A stretch of 14,504 nt of DNA from Sphingobium sp. (GCA_030148625.1 JASBTC010000194.1:1-14504); one strand, 5' to 3'. Counted from the stretch's first letter, positions 1 to 6,747 are shown. The notes: generated by a model not told the origin, from the sequence alone. Numbers and translations: made by a program.

Positions 1-2
1 TC

Positions 3-509
3 GGGCTGCTCCGCACGGCGCTCCGCGGCAACGACCCGGTGCTGTTTTTCGAACATCGGGCGATGCTCGATTATGCCTGGGCACGGCGCGCCTATCCCGG
101 CGACGATTTCGCGCTGCCCTTCGGCAAGGCGAAGACGACGGTCGCGGGCGACGATGTCACCATCGTCACCTGGGGTGCGATGGTTCCGCGCTGTGAGGAG
201 GCGGCAGAGGGCCGCTCCGTCGACGTCATCGATTTGCGCACGCTGATGCCGTGGGACAAGGAAGCGGTGCTGTCCTCGGTGCGCCGCACGCGCCGCTGCC
301 TCATCGTCCATGAGGATCTGCGGACCGCGGGCTTCGGTGCGGAGATCGCCGCCGTCGTCGCCGACGAAGCGTTCATGGACCTGGATGCGCCCGTGCTTCG
401 CGTCACCATGCCGGACATCCCCAGCCCGCATAACCCCGTGCTGCTCGACTGGGCCGTGCCGTCGGTGGAGCGCATCCGCGCCAAGATCGACCAACTGATC
501 GGCTTTTGA
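3..509 (+). CDS. 2-oxoacid dehydrogenase E1 component, beta subunit (3' part; start lies before the window)
   Basis: This is the C-terminal part of a thiamine-diphosphate-dependent 2-oxoacid dehydrogenase E1 beta subunit (pyruvate, branched-chain oxoacid or acetoin dehydrogenase type). The frame is open from the window edge, so the gene is cut by the window and not truncated biologically. The visible 168 residues cover the end of the pyrimidine-binding domain (LFFEHR, then the YPGDDFALPFGKA segment) and the transketolase C-terminal domain: VTIVTWGAM, the VIDLRTLMPWD strand-turn, VHEDLRTAGFGAEIAA, and the family ending MPDIPSPHNPVLLDWAVPS. It ends 14 bases before the ATG of the E2 gene, so the two are surely co-transcribed, with E1-alpha expected just upstream. 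The exact substrate cannot be read from this fragment. Confidence 0.93.
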   Translation, partial: GLLRTALRGNDPVLFFEHRAMLDYAWARRAYPGDDFALPFGKAKTTVAGDDVTIVTWGAMVPRCEEAAEGRSVDVIDLRTLMPWDKEAVLSSVRRTRRCLIVHEDLRTAGFGAEIAAVVADEAFMDLDAPVLRVTMPDIPSPHNPVLLDWAVPSVERIRAKIDQLIGF

Positions 510-523
510 GGGTGGCAGGACCA

Positions 524-1753
524 ATGATCGATATTCTCGTCCCCTTCGAGCAGGAAGGCACCAAGGCGATCGTGCGCAGCTGGCTGAAGAAGCCGGGCGA
601 CCGGGTCGCGCTCAACGATCCGCTCGTCGAGCTTGAGACCGACAAGGTCACGCAGGAGGTGCCGTCCCCCGGCGACGGCCTGCTCGAGCTGATCCTGCTC
701 GATACCGATGCCGAGGCGGTGCCGGGCGCAATCCTCGGGCGGCTCCGCCGTGCCGAAGCGGTCGTCGAGCCGGACGAGGCCGCTCCGGCGCCTGCAACCG
801 TCAATGCAGCGCCGTCGCATTCCGAAAGCGAACTGCGTCTCTCCCCGGCAGTTCGCCGTGCCGTGCGTCAGCACGAGGTCGATGTGTCCGTCGTCACCGG
901 CACCGGCCGTGACGGGCGCATCACGCGCGCCGATATCGACAAGCATCTCGCCGAACGGGGCAAGGCCCCGGCGCCCGCGCTCGCCCCCGATCCGGCACCG
1001 GCGGTTCGTCCGGCGGAGGCGCCGCTGTCGCCGGCACCCGCGGCAAGCGACAAGGTCCGCAGCGTGCCGCATGATCGCATGCGGCTGGCGATCGCGCAGA
1101 ACATGCTCAATTCGGTCACCGTCGCGCCGCACGTCACCGCTGTGTTCGAAGCCGACTTCGGCCGGATCATGGCGCACCGGGCGAAGCACAAGGCGGACTA
1201 TCAAGAGGCTGGCGCGAACCTCACCTTCACCGCTTATGTGCTTGCGGCGGCCGCAGAGGCGATGAAGGTGGCGCCGGCGATCAACAGCCGCTGGTATGAC
1301 GATCGCCTCGACATCTTCGAGGATATCAATATCGGCGTCGGGACGGCGCTCGGCGACAAGGGATTGGTCGTGCCGGTCGTCGACCGCGTCCAGGAATTGT
1401 CGCTGCTCGGTATCGCGAAGCGGCTGACCGACCTCACCGGCCGGGCCCGTGACGGCAAGCTTACCCCGCAGGATATGCGCGGCGGCACCTTCACCCTTTC
1501 CAACCATGGCGTTTCGGGATCGCTGTTCGCGTCCCCGATCATCATCGCGCAACCGCAATCCGCGATATTGGGCGTGGGCAAGCTGGAGAAGCGGGTGGTG
1601 GTCTGCGAGGTGGACGGCGTCGACAGCATCCAGATCCGGTCGCGATGCTATGTATCGCTGACGATCGACCATCGTGCGGTCGACGGGCATCAGACCAATG
1701 TCTGGCTGTCGCGCTTTGTCGAAGTCATCGAAGGATGGCCGCTCGACGGTTGA
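524..1753 (+). CDS. 2-oxoacid dehydrogenase E2 component (dihydrolipoamide acyltransferase)
   Basis: This is the cytosolic E2 core enzyme that takes the acyl group from E1 on a swinging lipoyl-lysine and passes it to CoA. From ATG 524 it has 409 residues. The single lipoyl domain is at about 1-75, with the lipoylated lysine K41 in ETDKVT. A Pro/Ala linker follows, then an E3/E1-binding peripheral domain at about 104-143 (LSPAVRR ... GRDGRITRADI), a second Ala/Pro linker, and the catalytic acyltransferase domain at about 180-409. The catalytic motif is DHRAVDG, with H383 and D387. A TTG at 506 would add six residues and overlap the E1-beta stop; I prefer ATG 524 because the lipoyl domain starts there and AGGA lies just before it. 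No E3 gene follows, so lipoamide dehydrogenase must be encoded elsewhere. Substrate (branched-chain, acetoin or other) is not resolved. Confidence 0.93.
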   Translation: MIDILVPFEQEGTKAIVRSWLKKPGDRVALNDPLVELETDKVTQEVPSPGDGLLELILLDTDAEAVPGAILGRLRRAEAVVEPDEAAPAPATVNAAPSHSESELRLSPAVRRAVRQHEVDVSVVTGTGRDGRITRADIDKHLAERGKAPAPALAPDPAPAVRPAEAPLSPAPAASDKVRSVPHDRMRLAIAQNMLNSVTVAPHVTAVFEADFGRIMAHRAKHKADYQEAGANLTFTAYVLAAAAEAMKVAPAINSRWYDDRLDIFEDINIGVGTALGDKGLVVPVVDRVQELSLLGIAKRLTDLTGRARDGKLTPQDMRGGTFTLSNHGVSGSLFASPIIIAQPQSAILGVGKLEKRVVVCEVDGVDSIQIRSRCYVSLTIDHRAVDGHQTNVWLSRFVEVIEGWPLDG

Positions 1754-1788
1754 GGCTGCGGGCGTTCAACGCTGCCGTCGCTGGAAGG

Positions 1789-1838
1789 GCGGGGCGCACT
1801 GACAGCGCCTGTCCGGACAGATTGACCACACGCCCCGC
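1789..1838. repeat. Nested inverted repeats between the E2 gene and the dipeptidase-like gene
   Basis: The outer arms GCGGGGCG (1789-1796) and CGCCCCGC (1831-1838) are perfect complements. Between them lies the perfect 12-bp palindrome CTGTCCGGACAG (1809-1820), preceded by another GACAG at 1801-1805. The outer pair could terminate the E2 transcript (no T-run follows), while the inner palindrome looks like an operator. A TTGACC box at 1822-1827 sits directly behind the palindrome and could be a -35 element for the next gene, but no good -10 is seen at 16-18 bp. The function is inferred only. Confidence 0.4.
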
Positions 1839-1890
1839 GCATGACAAGTTTCCGAATCTGAAACATTCGAAAACGATCATTTGCGGGGCC

Positions 1891-3072
1891 ATGATGACCG
1901 ACCGTTCCTCACCGAAGCTGGACCGTCGCCGTTTCGCGCTGGCTGGGCTCGCCGTCGCCGGCGGCGCAGGCCTGTTGCCCGGTTTCGCCTGGGGCGCCGA
2001 TGCGCCTGCCGACAATCCGGGGCCGATCCCGCCGCGCATCAAGGCGCTTTACAAGAATGCGGTGGCGATCGACTGCCTCGCCAGCCCCAATACCTTCAAC
2101 GTCAATTATCCCGTGGGCGGCAAGGAATTGTCGCCCGAGCAACTGCGCAACGTGCGTGCGAGCGGGCTGACCGCGGTCAACATGTCGGTGGGCGGCCCGA
2201 CGCCCGAGCGTACCCGCGAGCGCATCGCCAACATCAAGGACGACATTGCCCGCCACCCCGACACGCTGATGTTGATCAGGAACCATGCCGATATCGCCCG
2301 CGCCAAGGCGACCGGCAAGCTCGGCATCATGCTCGGTTTCCAGGGGCTGGAGTGGATGCAGGGCAATCTCGCCCTGATCGACGAATTCGCCGATGCCAAT
2401 GTCCTGATCATGCAGCTCACCTATAATCAGGAAAGCAGCATCGGTTCGGGATCGCTGTCGCGCGATCCGGCGCCGGGGCTGGAGGCGGTCGGCCGCGAGG
2501 CGATCCGGCGGATCACCGCGCGGCGGTCGATCGTCGACCTGTCCCATTCGCACGCGCAGACCGCGCTCGACGCCGCACGCGAATCCAGCAAGCCGATCAT
2601 CCTGTCGCACACCGGTTGCCGCGCGGTGTACGACCATCCGCGCAGCCAGCCCGACGAGGTGTTCAGGGCGGTGGCGGCCAAAGGCGGTGTGATCGGCATC
2701 TACATCATGCCGTTCCTGGGCGTCGACACGCTGGGGCCGAGCCGCGCGCTGCTGACGCGCCACATTCTCCATGCGATCAAGGTCGCGGGCGAGGATCATG
2801 TCGGCATCGGCAGCGACACCTCGATCACGCCGATCCTTTATGACGACGGCTATCGTGCCGAACTCAAGCGCTTCATCGCCGGGCGCGCGGGCAACAATAT
2901 CTCCGCCCCGCTCGAAGACAGCGGCATGCCGTTCAGCACGCCGGGCCTCAACACGCCGCGCCGGCTGGAAGTGATCGCCTGGGATCTGGCGCAGGCCGGC
3001 GTCAAGGACGCGGTGATTGCCAAGGTGATCGGCGGCAATTTCAACCGCGTGTTCGGTGAGGTGTGGGGTTAG
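1891..3072 (+). CDS. Tat-exported M19 / membrane-dipeptidase-like amidohydrolase, with altered metal site
   Basis: This 393-residue protein belongs to the M19 renal-dipeptidase family (TIM-barrel metallohydrolases that cleave dipeptides, D-amino-acid peptides or related amides). ATG 1891 is chosen because it opens a twin-arginine signal (DRRRFALAG, hydrophobic stretch, Ala-rich end near residue 37), so the protein should be periplasmic. Family landmarks are VDLSH (H219), ILSHTGCRAVYDHPR (H240), HVGIGSD (D309) and the C-terminal NFNRVFGEVW. Two expected metal ligands are absent: the strand-1 motif, normally HxD in DGHND, reads AIDCLASPNTF, and the Glu of the usual VEGG-type motif is Gln in GFQGLEW (Q151). 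It may therefore bind one metal or act on an unusual substrate. It lies 137 bp after the E2 gene and is probably a separate transcription unit. Family assignment is firm; the reaction is unknown. Confidence 0.85.
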   Translation: MMTDRSSPKLDRRRFALAGLAVAGGAGLLPGFAWGADAPADNPGPIPPRIKALYKNAVAIDCLASPNTFNVNYPVGGKELSPEQLRNVRASGLTAVNMSVGGPTPERTRERIANIKDDIARHPDTLMLIRNHADIARAKATGKLGIMLGFQGLEWMQGNLALIDEFADANVLIMQLTYNQESSIGSGSLSRDPAPGLEAVGREAIRRITARRSIVDLSHSHAQTALDAARESSKPIILSHTGCRAVYDHPRSQPDEVFRAVAAKGGVIGIYIMPFLGVDTLGPSRALLTRHILHAIKVAGEDHVGIGSDTSITPILYDDGYRAELKRFIAGRAGNNISAPLEDSGMPFSTPGLNTPRRLEVIAWDLAQAGVKDAVIAKVIGGNFNRVFGEVWG

Positions 3073-3141
3073 AGCGATTGGAATCACCTGCCGGCTCGGA
3101 GCGCCGGACGATCTTGATGTGTGCGGTGTCGCGCGCTCTAA
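3069..3141. terminator. Inverted-repeat element at convergent gene ends, possible bidirectional terminator
   Basis: Perfect 8-bp arms TTAGAGCG (3069-3076) and CGCTCTAA (3134-3141) enclose the whole 65-bp gap between the convergent genes. The TAG stop of each gene lies inside one arm (3070-3072 on +, 3138-3140 on -). Inside is a smaller hairpin, CCGGC (3091-3095) and GCCGG (3103-3107) with a 7-nt loop. No T-run is present, so this is not a classical intrinsic terminator, but the symmetry fits a two-way transcript end or a dispersed intergenic repeat. Confidence 0.4.
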
Positions 3142-3875
3142 GGACGCATCTCGTCCTTGATCAGCCGATAGAGGCCCTGGTCGTGGCCTGCCAGCGCTGA
3201 CCCGATCGCATCGGCCGCGATCCCCGCCTGCTCACGCGTATCGGCTTCTATCTCGAAAACCGTGAGAAAAGCGGGAACCGAGCGGGGCTCATGCATGAGC
3301 ACTCTGTCGAGGCCATAGCGCGTGGCGTGTTGAAAGCGCTTGGCGGCAGCGAGCCGTGCCATCTGGCCAGGCCCCGGGCTTCGGTCGGTGCGAACAAGAA
3401 AAAGCCAACGCCCACCATTTTTCCCAGCTTCTGCGATCGGCGGGGCCAGGCGGCGATAATATACGCGTTCGACGACCTTGATCAGATCGGTCGAACGGCC
3501 CAGCTGATCCATACGCCAACTCGCCATGAGCATCGCGATGATGGTTTTGTCGATATTCGCAGAGCAGATGTCGTAAAGCGCCAGATAGGAATCCGCGGCG
3601 TCGGTGGAACTGTTCTTTATGCTGTGGTCCGCACGTTCCCCCCTGCGCGCACGCATATAGCCGGGGACCTCGAGCACATCGGGAATGTCGATTTCATCAT
3701 ACCACCGGTTAAAGGCCTCTTCGCGGCTGGGGTCGACGTTGACCGATTTGACGACCATCAGCCAATCACCTTGTCCTGGGGCGGCCGAAGCGTTCGGCGC
3801 AAACATGCCTGCCGACACGGCTAGCGACAGCGCAGCAGCAACGGTGCCCAGTTTTGCAATCGCCGCTCGTTTCAT
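3138..3875 (-). CDS. Secreted dimeric alpha/beta-barrel (EthD-like) protein, function unknown
   Basis: This 245-residue protein has a Sec signal peptide at about 1-31 (MKRAAIAKLG, hydrophobic run, ASA cut site). ATG 3875 is preferred over longer readings in the same frame because it opens the signal peptide and has an AAAGG box 8 nt upstream. The mature part begins with GDWLMVVKSVNVDPSREEAF, then RWYDEIDIPDVLEVPGYMRARR. This is the hallmark of EthD/DUF-type dimeric ferredoxin-fold proteins, in which a WYDEIHLPDVL-like helix follows the first strand. A second strand set (GRWLFLVRTD at about 155-165, PAFLTVFEIEAD at about 201-212) suggests two such half-domains. Cytosolic relatives often accompany degradation or polyketide genes; an exported one is less usual. 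It lies 167 bp downstream of the TetR gene on the same strand, so it may be that regulator's co-transcribed partner. No catalytic residues can be named. Confidence 0.75.
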   Translation of the reverse strand: MKRAAIAKLGTVAAALSLAVSAGMFAPNASAAPGQGDWLMVVKSVNVDPSREEAFNRWYDEIDIPDVLEVPGYMRARRGERADHSIKNSSTDAADSYLALYDICSANIDKTIIAMLMASWRMDQLGRSTDLIKVVERVYYRRLAPPIAEAGKNGGRWLFLVRTDRSPGPGQMARLAAAKRFQHATRYGLDRVLMHEPRSVPAFLTVFEIEADTREQAGIAADAIGSALAGHDQGLYRLIKDEMRP

Positions 3876-4010
3876 CCCGTGCGCCTTTCGATCCTGGTGA
3901 AGATCGTCCCGTTCAGCGCGGCACGACCTGCCTTTTCGCCCACGCATTCGGGCGCCGCTCGCTATCCTATCTTCCTTTGCGCGCGCGGGATGTCGTCAGA
4001 ACTGCGGACG

Positions 4011-4040
4011 CGATAGCCGCCGGCGAAACTGCCCCTATCG
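4011..4040 (-). terminator. Weak hairpin just after the TetR-type gene
   Basis: The arms CGATAG (4011-4016) and CTATCG (4035-4040) are perfect complements with an 18-nt loop that holds a GCCGGC palindrome. The element starts 3 nt after the stop of the regulator on the minus strand. The stem is short and no T-run follows, so read-through into the next minus-strand gene remains possible. Confidence 0.25.
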
Positions 4041-4042
4041 GC

Positions 4043-4699
4043 TTATTCCACGGTGGCGAGTTGAGTCGGCAGATAGATGCTGAGATAGGCCGTCACCGCC
4101 AGAATCGCCTCGTTCAGGGCGTAGTCGGCAACCCTGTCATGTTCGGCGACCGACAGGGAGAAGAACACGTCCGCGATCAGCAGGGCCTTGAAAAACAACT
4201 CGCGCGAATCCGCAAGCTCGGGAAGGACGAACTGCGACCGGACTGCCATCCACAATGCGGTGCCGAAACGGAAATCCTCCTTGCAGGCCGCGTTCTTTAT
4301 ATCCGGTGGCGTATGAGGCCCCAGCATGAGCTTGCGCGCAGCAGGGTCGTCATTGAACGCATTCCGATGATGGATCAGCGACGCCTTGATCAGTTCCTGC
4401 CAGGTTGAAACGCGCGGCAAGTCCAGATCTTCCGATGCCTGTTGTGTCGCAACCGTTCGGGCGAGCTCCTTCCAGAGTTCGCCGATATCTCCAAAGAAAT
4501 GATAGGTTGAAGACAGCGGGATTCCCGCCCTTTCAGCAATGCCCGCCATGCCGATCTGGTCCAGGGACTGTTCGGCGAGTGCTGCCCTCGCCGCCGCGAG
4601 GAGCTCGGCGCGCCGCGCGCGGCCTCTGGCCTGCGTCGCGCGTCCCGTTCCTGCATTGGCCGACGGTTTGCGCGTCGCGATGGCCGGGGGAGATTCCAT
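4043..4699 (-). CDS. TetR/AcrR-family transcriptional regulator
   Basis: This 218-residue protein has an N-terminal TetR DNA-binding domain at about 28-80. After a basic, flexible start comes ARRAELLAAARAALAEQSLDQI, then the helix-turn-helix MAGIAERAGIPLSSTYHFFGDIGELW at about 51-76, with the recognition-helix pattern (S/T)xxYxxF typical of the family. The remaining 140 residues are the helical ligand-binding and dimerisation domain, which is too variable to name an effector. The ATG at 4699 has GAGG seven bases upstream. The gene is divergent from the amine dehydrogenase cluster across 485 bp, so it is a candidate repressor of that cluster, of itself and of the secreted EthD-like gene behind it. 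A dyad inside the divergent promoter region (4769-4789) is a possible operator. The family call is secure; target and ligand are inferences. Confidence 0.92.
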   Translation of the reverse strand: MESPPAIATRKPSANAGTGRATQARGRARRAELLAAARAALAEQSLDQIGMAGIAERAGIPLSSTYHFFGDIGELWKELARTVATQQASEDLDLPRVSTWQELIKASLIHHRNAFNDDPAARKLMLGPHTPPDIKNAACKEDFRFGTALWMAVRSQFVLPELADSRELFFKALLIADVFFSLSVAEHDRVADYALNEAILAVTAYLSIYLPTQLATVE

Positions 4700-4759
4700 T
4701 TCATTGCCTCAATTGACCTGCCGCTTCACTCGAACGGCCTTTCTGTCGTTTCTTATATC

Positions 4760-4788
4760 TTGACAACAGAAATTGCACAGATCAAATT
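4760..4788 (+). promoter_or_regulatory. Candidate sigma-70-type promoter for the amine dehydrogenase cluster
   Basis: There is a consensus -35 box TTGACA at 4760-4765. A 17-bp spacer leads to CAAATT at 4783-4788, a weak -10. The -35 is exact, but the -10 matches poorly, as is common in alphaproteobacteria. It would leave a leader of about 390 nt before the cytochrome c start at 5185, so a nearer promoter may exist as well. Confidence 0.35.
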
Positions 4789-4789
4789 C
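4769..4789. promoter_or_regulatory. Candidate operator dyad in the divergent promoter
   Basis: Arms GAAATTG (4769-4775) and CAAATTC (4783-4789) form an inverted repeat with one mismatch around a 7-bp centre. The total length of 21 bp suits a dimeric TetR-type repressor. It covers the spacer and -10 of the candidate promoter, so a bound repressor would block it. Binding by the neighbouring TetR protein is an inference from position and symmetry. Confidence 0.35.
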
Positions 4790-4995
4790 GAAAAAATTCG
4801 ATTTAAACGAGAGGGGGGATTGTGGGGACGTTCGGACCATGGCGCAATTCAGCCATTGCTTCGCCGGACGGGGCGGCGCGATGCCGACTCGCGCGAGTCG
4901 ACGGGGTATGCGGGGTTTACGGGCGTAGTCCCCGGCCGGTCGCGCACCGCGCAGTCGCGATACGCAATGTTCCGAAAGGCTTTGTCGATGCACTG

Positions 4996-5011
4996 CTTTG
5001 CCAGGGCAAAG
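4996..5011. promoter_or_regulatory. 16-bp dyad CTTTGCC-AG-GGCAAAG, possible operator
   Basis: Perfect 7-bp arms are separated by 2 bp: CTTTGCC at 4996-5002 and GGCAAAG at 5005-5011. The second copy of TCAAATTCGAA follows 3 bp later (5015-5025). As RNA it could also form a six-pair hairpin followed by TTTT, so a terminator or attenuator reading is possible. The AT-rich tract behind it resembles a promoter. Without expression data the operator and attenuator readings cannot be told apart. Confidence 0.4.
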
Positions 5012-5184
5012 TTTTCAAATTCGAAGTTTTGCGAGTTTTTTATGAGATTTGTGGCCGGTTCGGCCATATGGCGACCCGCTGGTCTGCTGGTGGATTCCGC
5101 CAGGCGCTCACCGTCCCGTCGATGGCGATGTCGCGTTTCCCCCGGAATATGCGGCTGAGCCAGGCCGGAAGGAGCGGGGGGCTT

Positions 5185-5577
5185 GTGAAGCTGTTTGTGA
5201 AACTTGCGGCAATGGCGCTCTACGTCGCCGGCACGACCGTCGCCTTTATCGGGGGCGATCGGGCCAGTGCCCAGGATGCGACTGCCGGCGCCAAAGTCTT
5301 TGCCAAGTGCCGGGTCTGTCATCAGGTCGACCGCGCAAAAGGCTCGGGGCTTGGGCCTAATCTGGCCGGGATCGTGGGGCGGAAGGCGGGCACTCTTGCG
5401 CGCTTCAACTACTCGCCTGCCATGGCCCGTTCCAACATCGTCTGGGACAAGGCGCGCCTCGATGCCTTTCTGGCGGCGCCTCAGCGCGCAATGCCGGGCA
5501 GCCGCATGGCGTTTGCAGGACTGCCGAACCCCAAGGATCGCGCCGACGTGATCGCATATCTGTCGACGAACAAATAG
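5185..5577 (+). CDS. Class I monoheme cytochrome c (periplasmic electron carrier)
   Basis: The predicted product has 130 residues. GTG 5185 is chosen because it opens a good signal peptide (KLFVKLAAMALYVAG, cut after ASA near residue 29) and follows an AAGGAG box at about 5168-5173. The same frame is open far upstream, but that part has no signal or domain character; ATG 5212 is a shorter alternative. The mature protein has the heme-binding CRVCH motif at 42-46, GLGPNLAGIVGRKAGT, and the sixth ligand Met in SRMAFAGL (M108). This is the layout of cytochrome c2/c550. It lies 24 bp before aauB, so it is the likely electron acceptor of the amine dehydrogenase or the next carrier, in place of the azurin or amicyanin that serve known TTQ enzymes. 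The role is inferred from operon position. Confidence 0.9.
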   Translation: MKLFVKLAAMALYVAGTTVAFIGGDRASAQDATAGAKVFAKCRVCHQVDRAKGSGLGPNLAGIVGRKAGTLARFNYSPAMARSNIVWDKARLDAFLAAPQRAMPGSRMAFAGLPNPKDRADVIAYLSTNK

Positions 5578-5601
5578 CTCGAAGCACGGAGAAACTCAGA
5601 G

Positions 5602-6747
5602 ATGTCTCGAACTCTATTGCTTGCTATCGGTGCCGCTTTGCTCCTTTCGGCTCCCGCGAGTGCACAACTTGAACCCGAGCAGCTGACCGTAGAGTCGCTT
5701 CCCGAAAAGCTGCCGGCGCATTGGGTATGGGTGAACGATATTTCGTTCTTTCATATGGCCGATGGGCGCGCCTACCTGATCGACGCGGACACCGGCAGGT
5801 TCGTCGGGATGGTCAATGGCGGATACGGGCATGGCATGCTCGGCCTGGATCCGCGCGGTGATCGCTTCGTTGTTCCCGCCACCTTCCATTCGCGCGGTTC
5901 GCGTGGCGAGCGTACGGACGTGTTGACGTTCTATTCGTCGAAAACGCTCGAGCCGGGCGAAGAAATCGTCATTCCGCCCAAGAAGTTCAGCGGGATTCCG
6001 TTCGTCGGCAGCGCGCCGCTCAGCGACGACGGAAAATTTGCTCTCCTCTACAATTTCACGCCCGAGCAATCGGTCACGGTTGCGGATCTGGAATCCAAAA
6101 AGCTTGTCGGCGAATATCCGACGCCCGGCTGCGGACTCATTTATCCTGTCGGCGCGCGCCGGTTCATGATGCAGTGCGGCGATGGATCGATGCAGCTCGC
6201 GACCATGGATGCGTCGGGCCAGGTCACGCTTGCCGGTGTTTCCAAACCGCTTTGGGCCCTGTCCGACCCCGCCACCGAGAAGGCCGTCCGGATTGGTCCC
6301 AGCCAATGGATGTTCTTCACCTTCAACAGCGAGGCGATCGTGGTCGATGGTGCGGGGGACAAGCCCAGAATCGTCCAGCGATGGTCGCTGGTCGGGGCAA
6401 ACCCGGATAATTGGCGGATCGGCGGGCTTCAGCCGAGCACTTATCATGCTGCCTCGGGGCGCCTCTATGTCCTGATGCATCAGGGCGGCCCTGAAACGCG
6501 GAAGGATCCCGGTAGCGAGGTCTGGGTCTTCGATATCAAGACCCAAAAGCGGGTGCAGCAGATCAAGCTCGCCGTGCCGGCAACGTCGCTTGCGGTCAGC
6601 CACGACGACAAGCCTCTGCTTTATGCCGTCGAGTTCGGGGCGCCGGTCCTGACCATCTATGATGCCCTTGGCGGGCAAAAGCTTCGTTCGGTCGATCAGC
6701 TCGGCGAAGCACTCACGATCATCCAGCCGGCCCCTGCAGGGCAATGA
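5602..6747 (+). CDS. aauB: Aromatic amine dehydrogenase / methylamine dehydrogenase heavy (alpha) chain
   Basis: This is the large beta-propeller subunit of a periplasmic tryptophan-tryptophylquinone (TTQ) amine dehydrogenase, which converts a primary amine to the aldehyde plus ammonia. The 381 residues match the family length. A Sec signal peptide (MSRTLLLAIGAALLLSAPASAQ) ends at about residue 21. Propeller strands of the YLIDADTGRFVGMVNGGYG and LLYNFTPEQSVTVADLESKKLVGEY type recur through the chain. The conserved C-terminal block is NWRIGGLQPSTYHAASGRLYVLMHQGG at about 270-296, then the KDPGSEVWVFD blade with IKTQKRVQQI. Two cysteines (177, 192) sit where a family disulfide would be expected. 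Its stop overlaps the mauE start by 4 nt (ATGA), so subunit and maturation genes are translationally coupled. Sequence alone does not fix the substrate; the light chain favours aromatic amines. Confidence 0.93.
   Translation: MSRTLLLAIGAALLLSAPASAQLEPEQLTVESLPEKLPAHWVWVNDISFFHMADGRAYLIDADTGRFVGMVNGGYGHGMLGLDPRGDRFVVPATFHSRGSRGERTDVLTFYSSKTLEPGEEIVIPPKKFSGIPFVGSAPLSDDGKFALLYNFTPEQSVTVADLESKKLVGEYPTPGCGLIYPVGARRFMMQCGDGSMQLATMDASGQVTLAGVSKPLWALSDPATEKAVRIGPSQWMFFTFNSEAIVVDGAGDKPRIVQRWSLVGANPDNWRIGGLQPSTYHAASGRLYVLMHQGGPETRKDPGSEVWVFDIKTQKRVQQIKLAVPATSLAVSHDDKPLLYAVEFGAPVLTIYDALGGQKLRSVDQLGEALTIIQPAPAGQ

Larger units (their letters stand above)
4700..5184. promoter_or_regulatory. 485-bp divergent intergenic region holding promoters and dyads
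   Basis: I see no convincing gene here. The longest open frames have no recognisable domain and read as arginine-rich noise. The region is locally AT-rich at 4740-4810 and 4985-5050 in an otherwise GC-rich window, as expected for promoters. The 11-bp sequence TCAAATTCGAA occurs twice, at 4782-4792 and 5015-5025. A further inverted repeat, TCGAA (4788-4792) and TTCGA (4797-4801) with a 4-bp spacer, overlaps the first copy. The long leader before the cytochrome gene could hold a second promoter near 5000-5045 or a regulatory RNA element. A small RNA or short peptide cannot be excluded by eye. Confidence 0.6.

Noticed and set aside
506..523. TTG start for the E2 gene overlapping the E1-beta stop
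   Set aside because: It would add six residues ahead of a lipoyl domain that normally begins at or near the first Met; ATG 524 fits better.
92..1690. Long minus-strand open frame of 532 codons opposite E1-beta and E2
   Set aside because: It is an antisense shadow in GC-rich coding DNA. It is rich in Arg, His and Asp with no domain, and the plus strand encodes clear E1-beta and E2 proteins.
1645..1890. Long N-terminal extension of the dipeptidase-like frame into the E2 gene
   Set aside because: It overlaps the E2 catalytic end in another frame. The Tat signal starts at ATG 1891.
4822..5184. Upstream extension of the cytochrome c reading frame by 121 codons
   Set aside because: The extension would bury the signal peptide, shows no domain, and covers the dyads and AT-rich promoter-like DNA. 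GTG 5185 with its ribosome site is better.
4849..5322. Minus-strand frame of 157 codons across the divergent region
   Set aside because: There is no ribosome site or domain, and it runs into the signal-peptide region of the cytochrome gene on the other strand.
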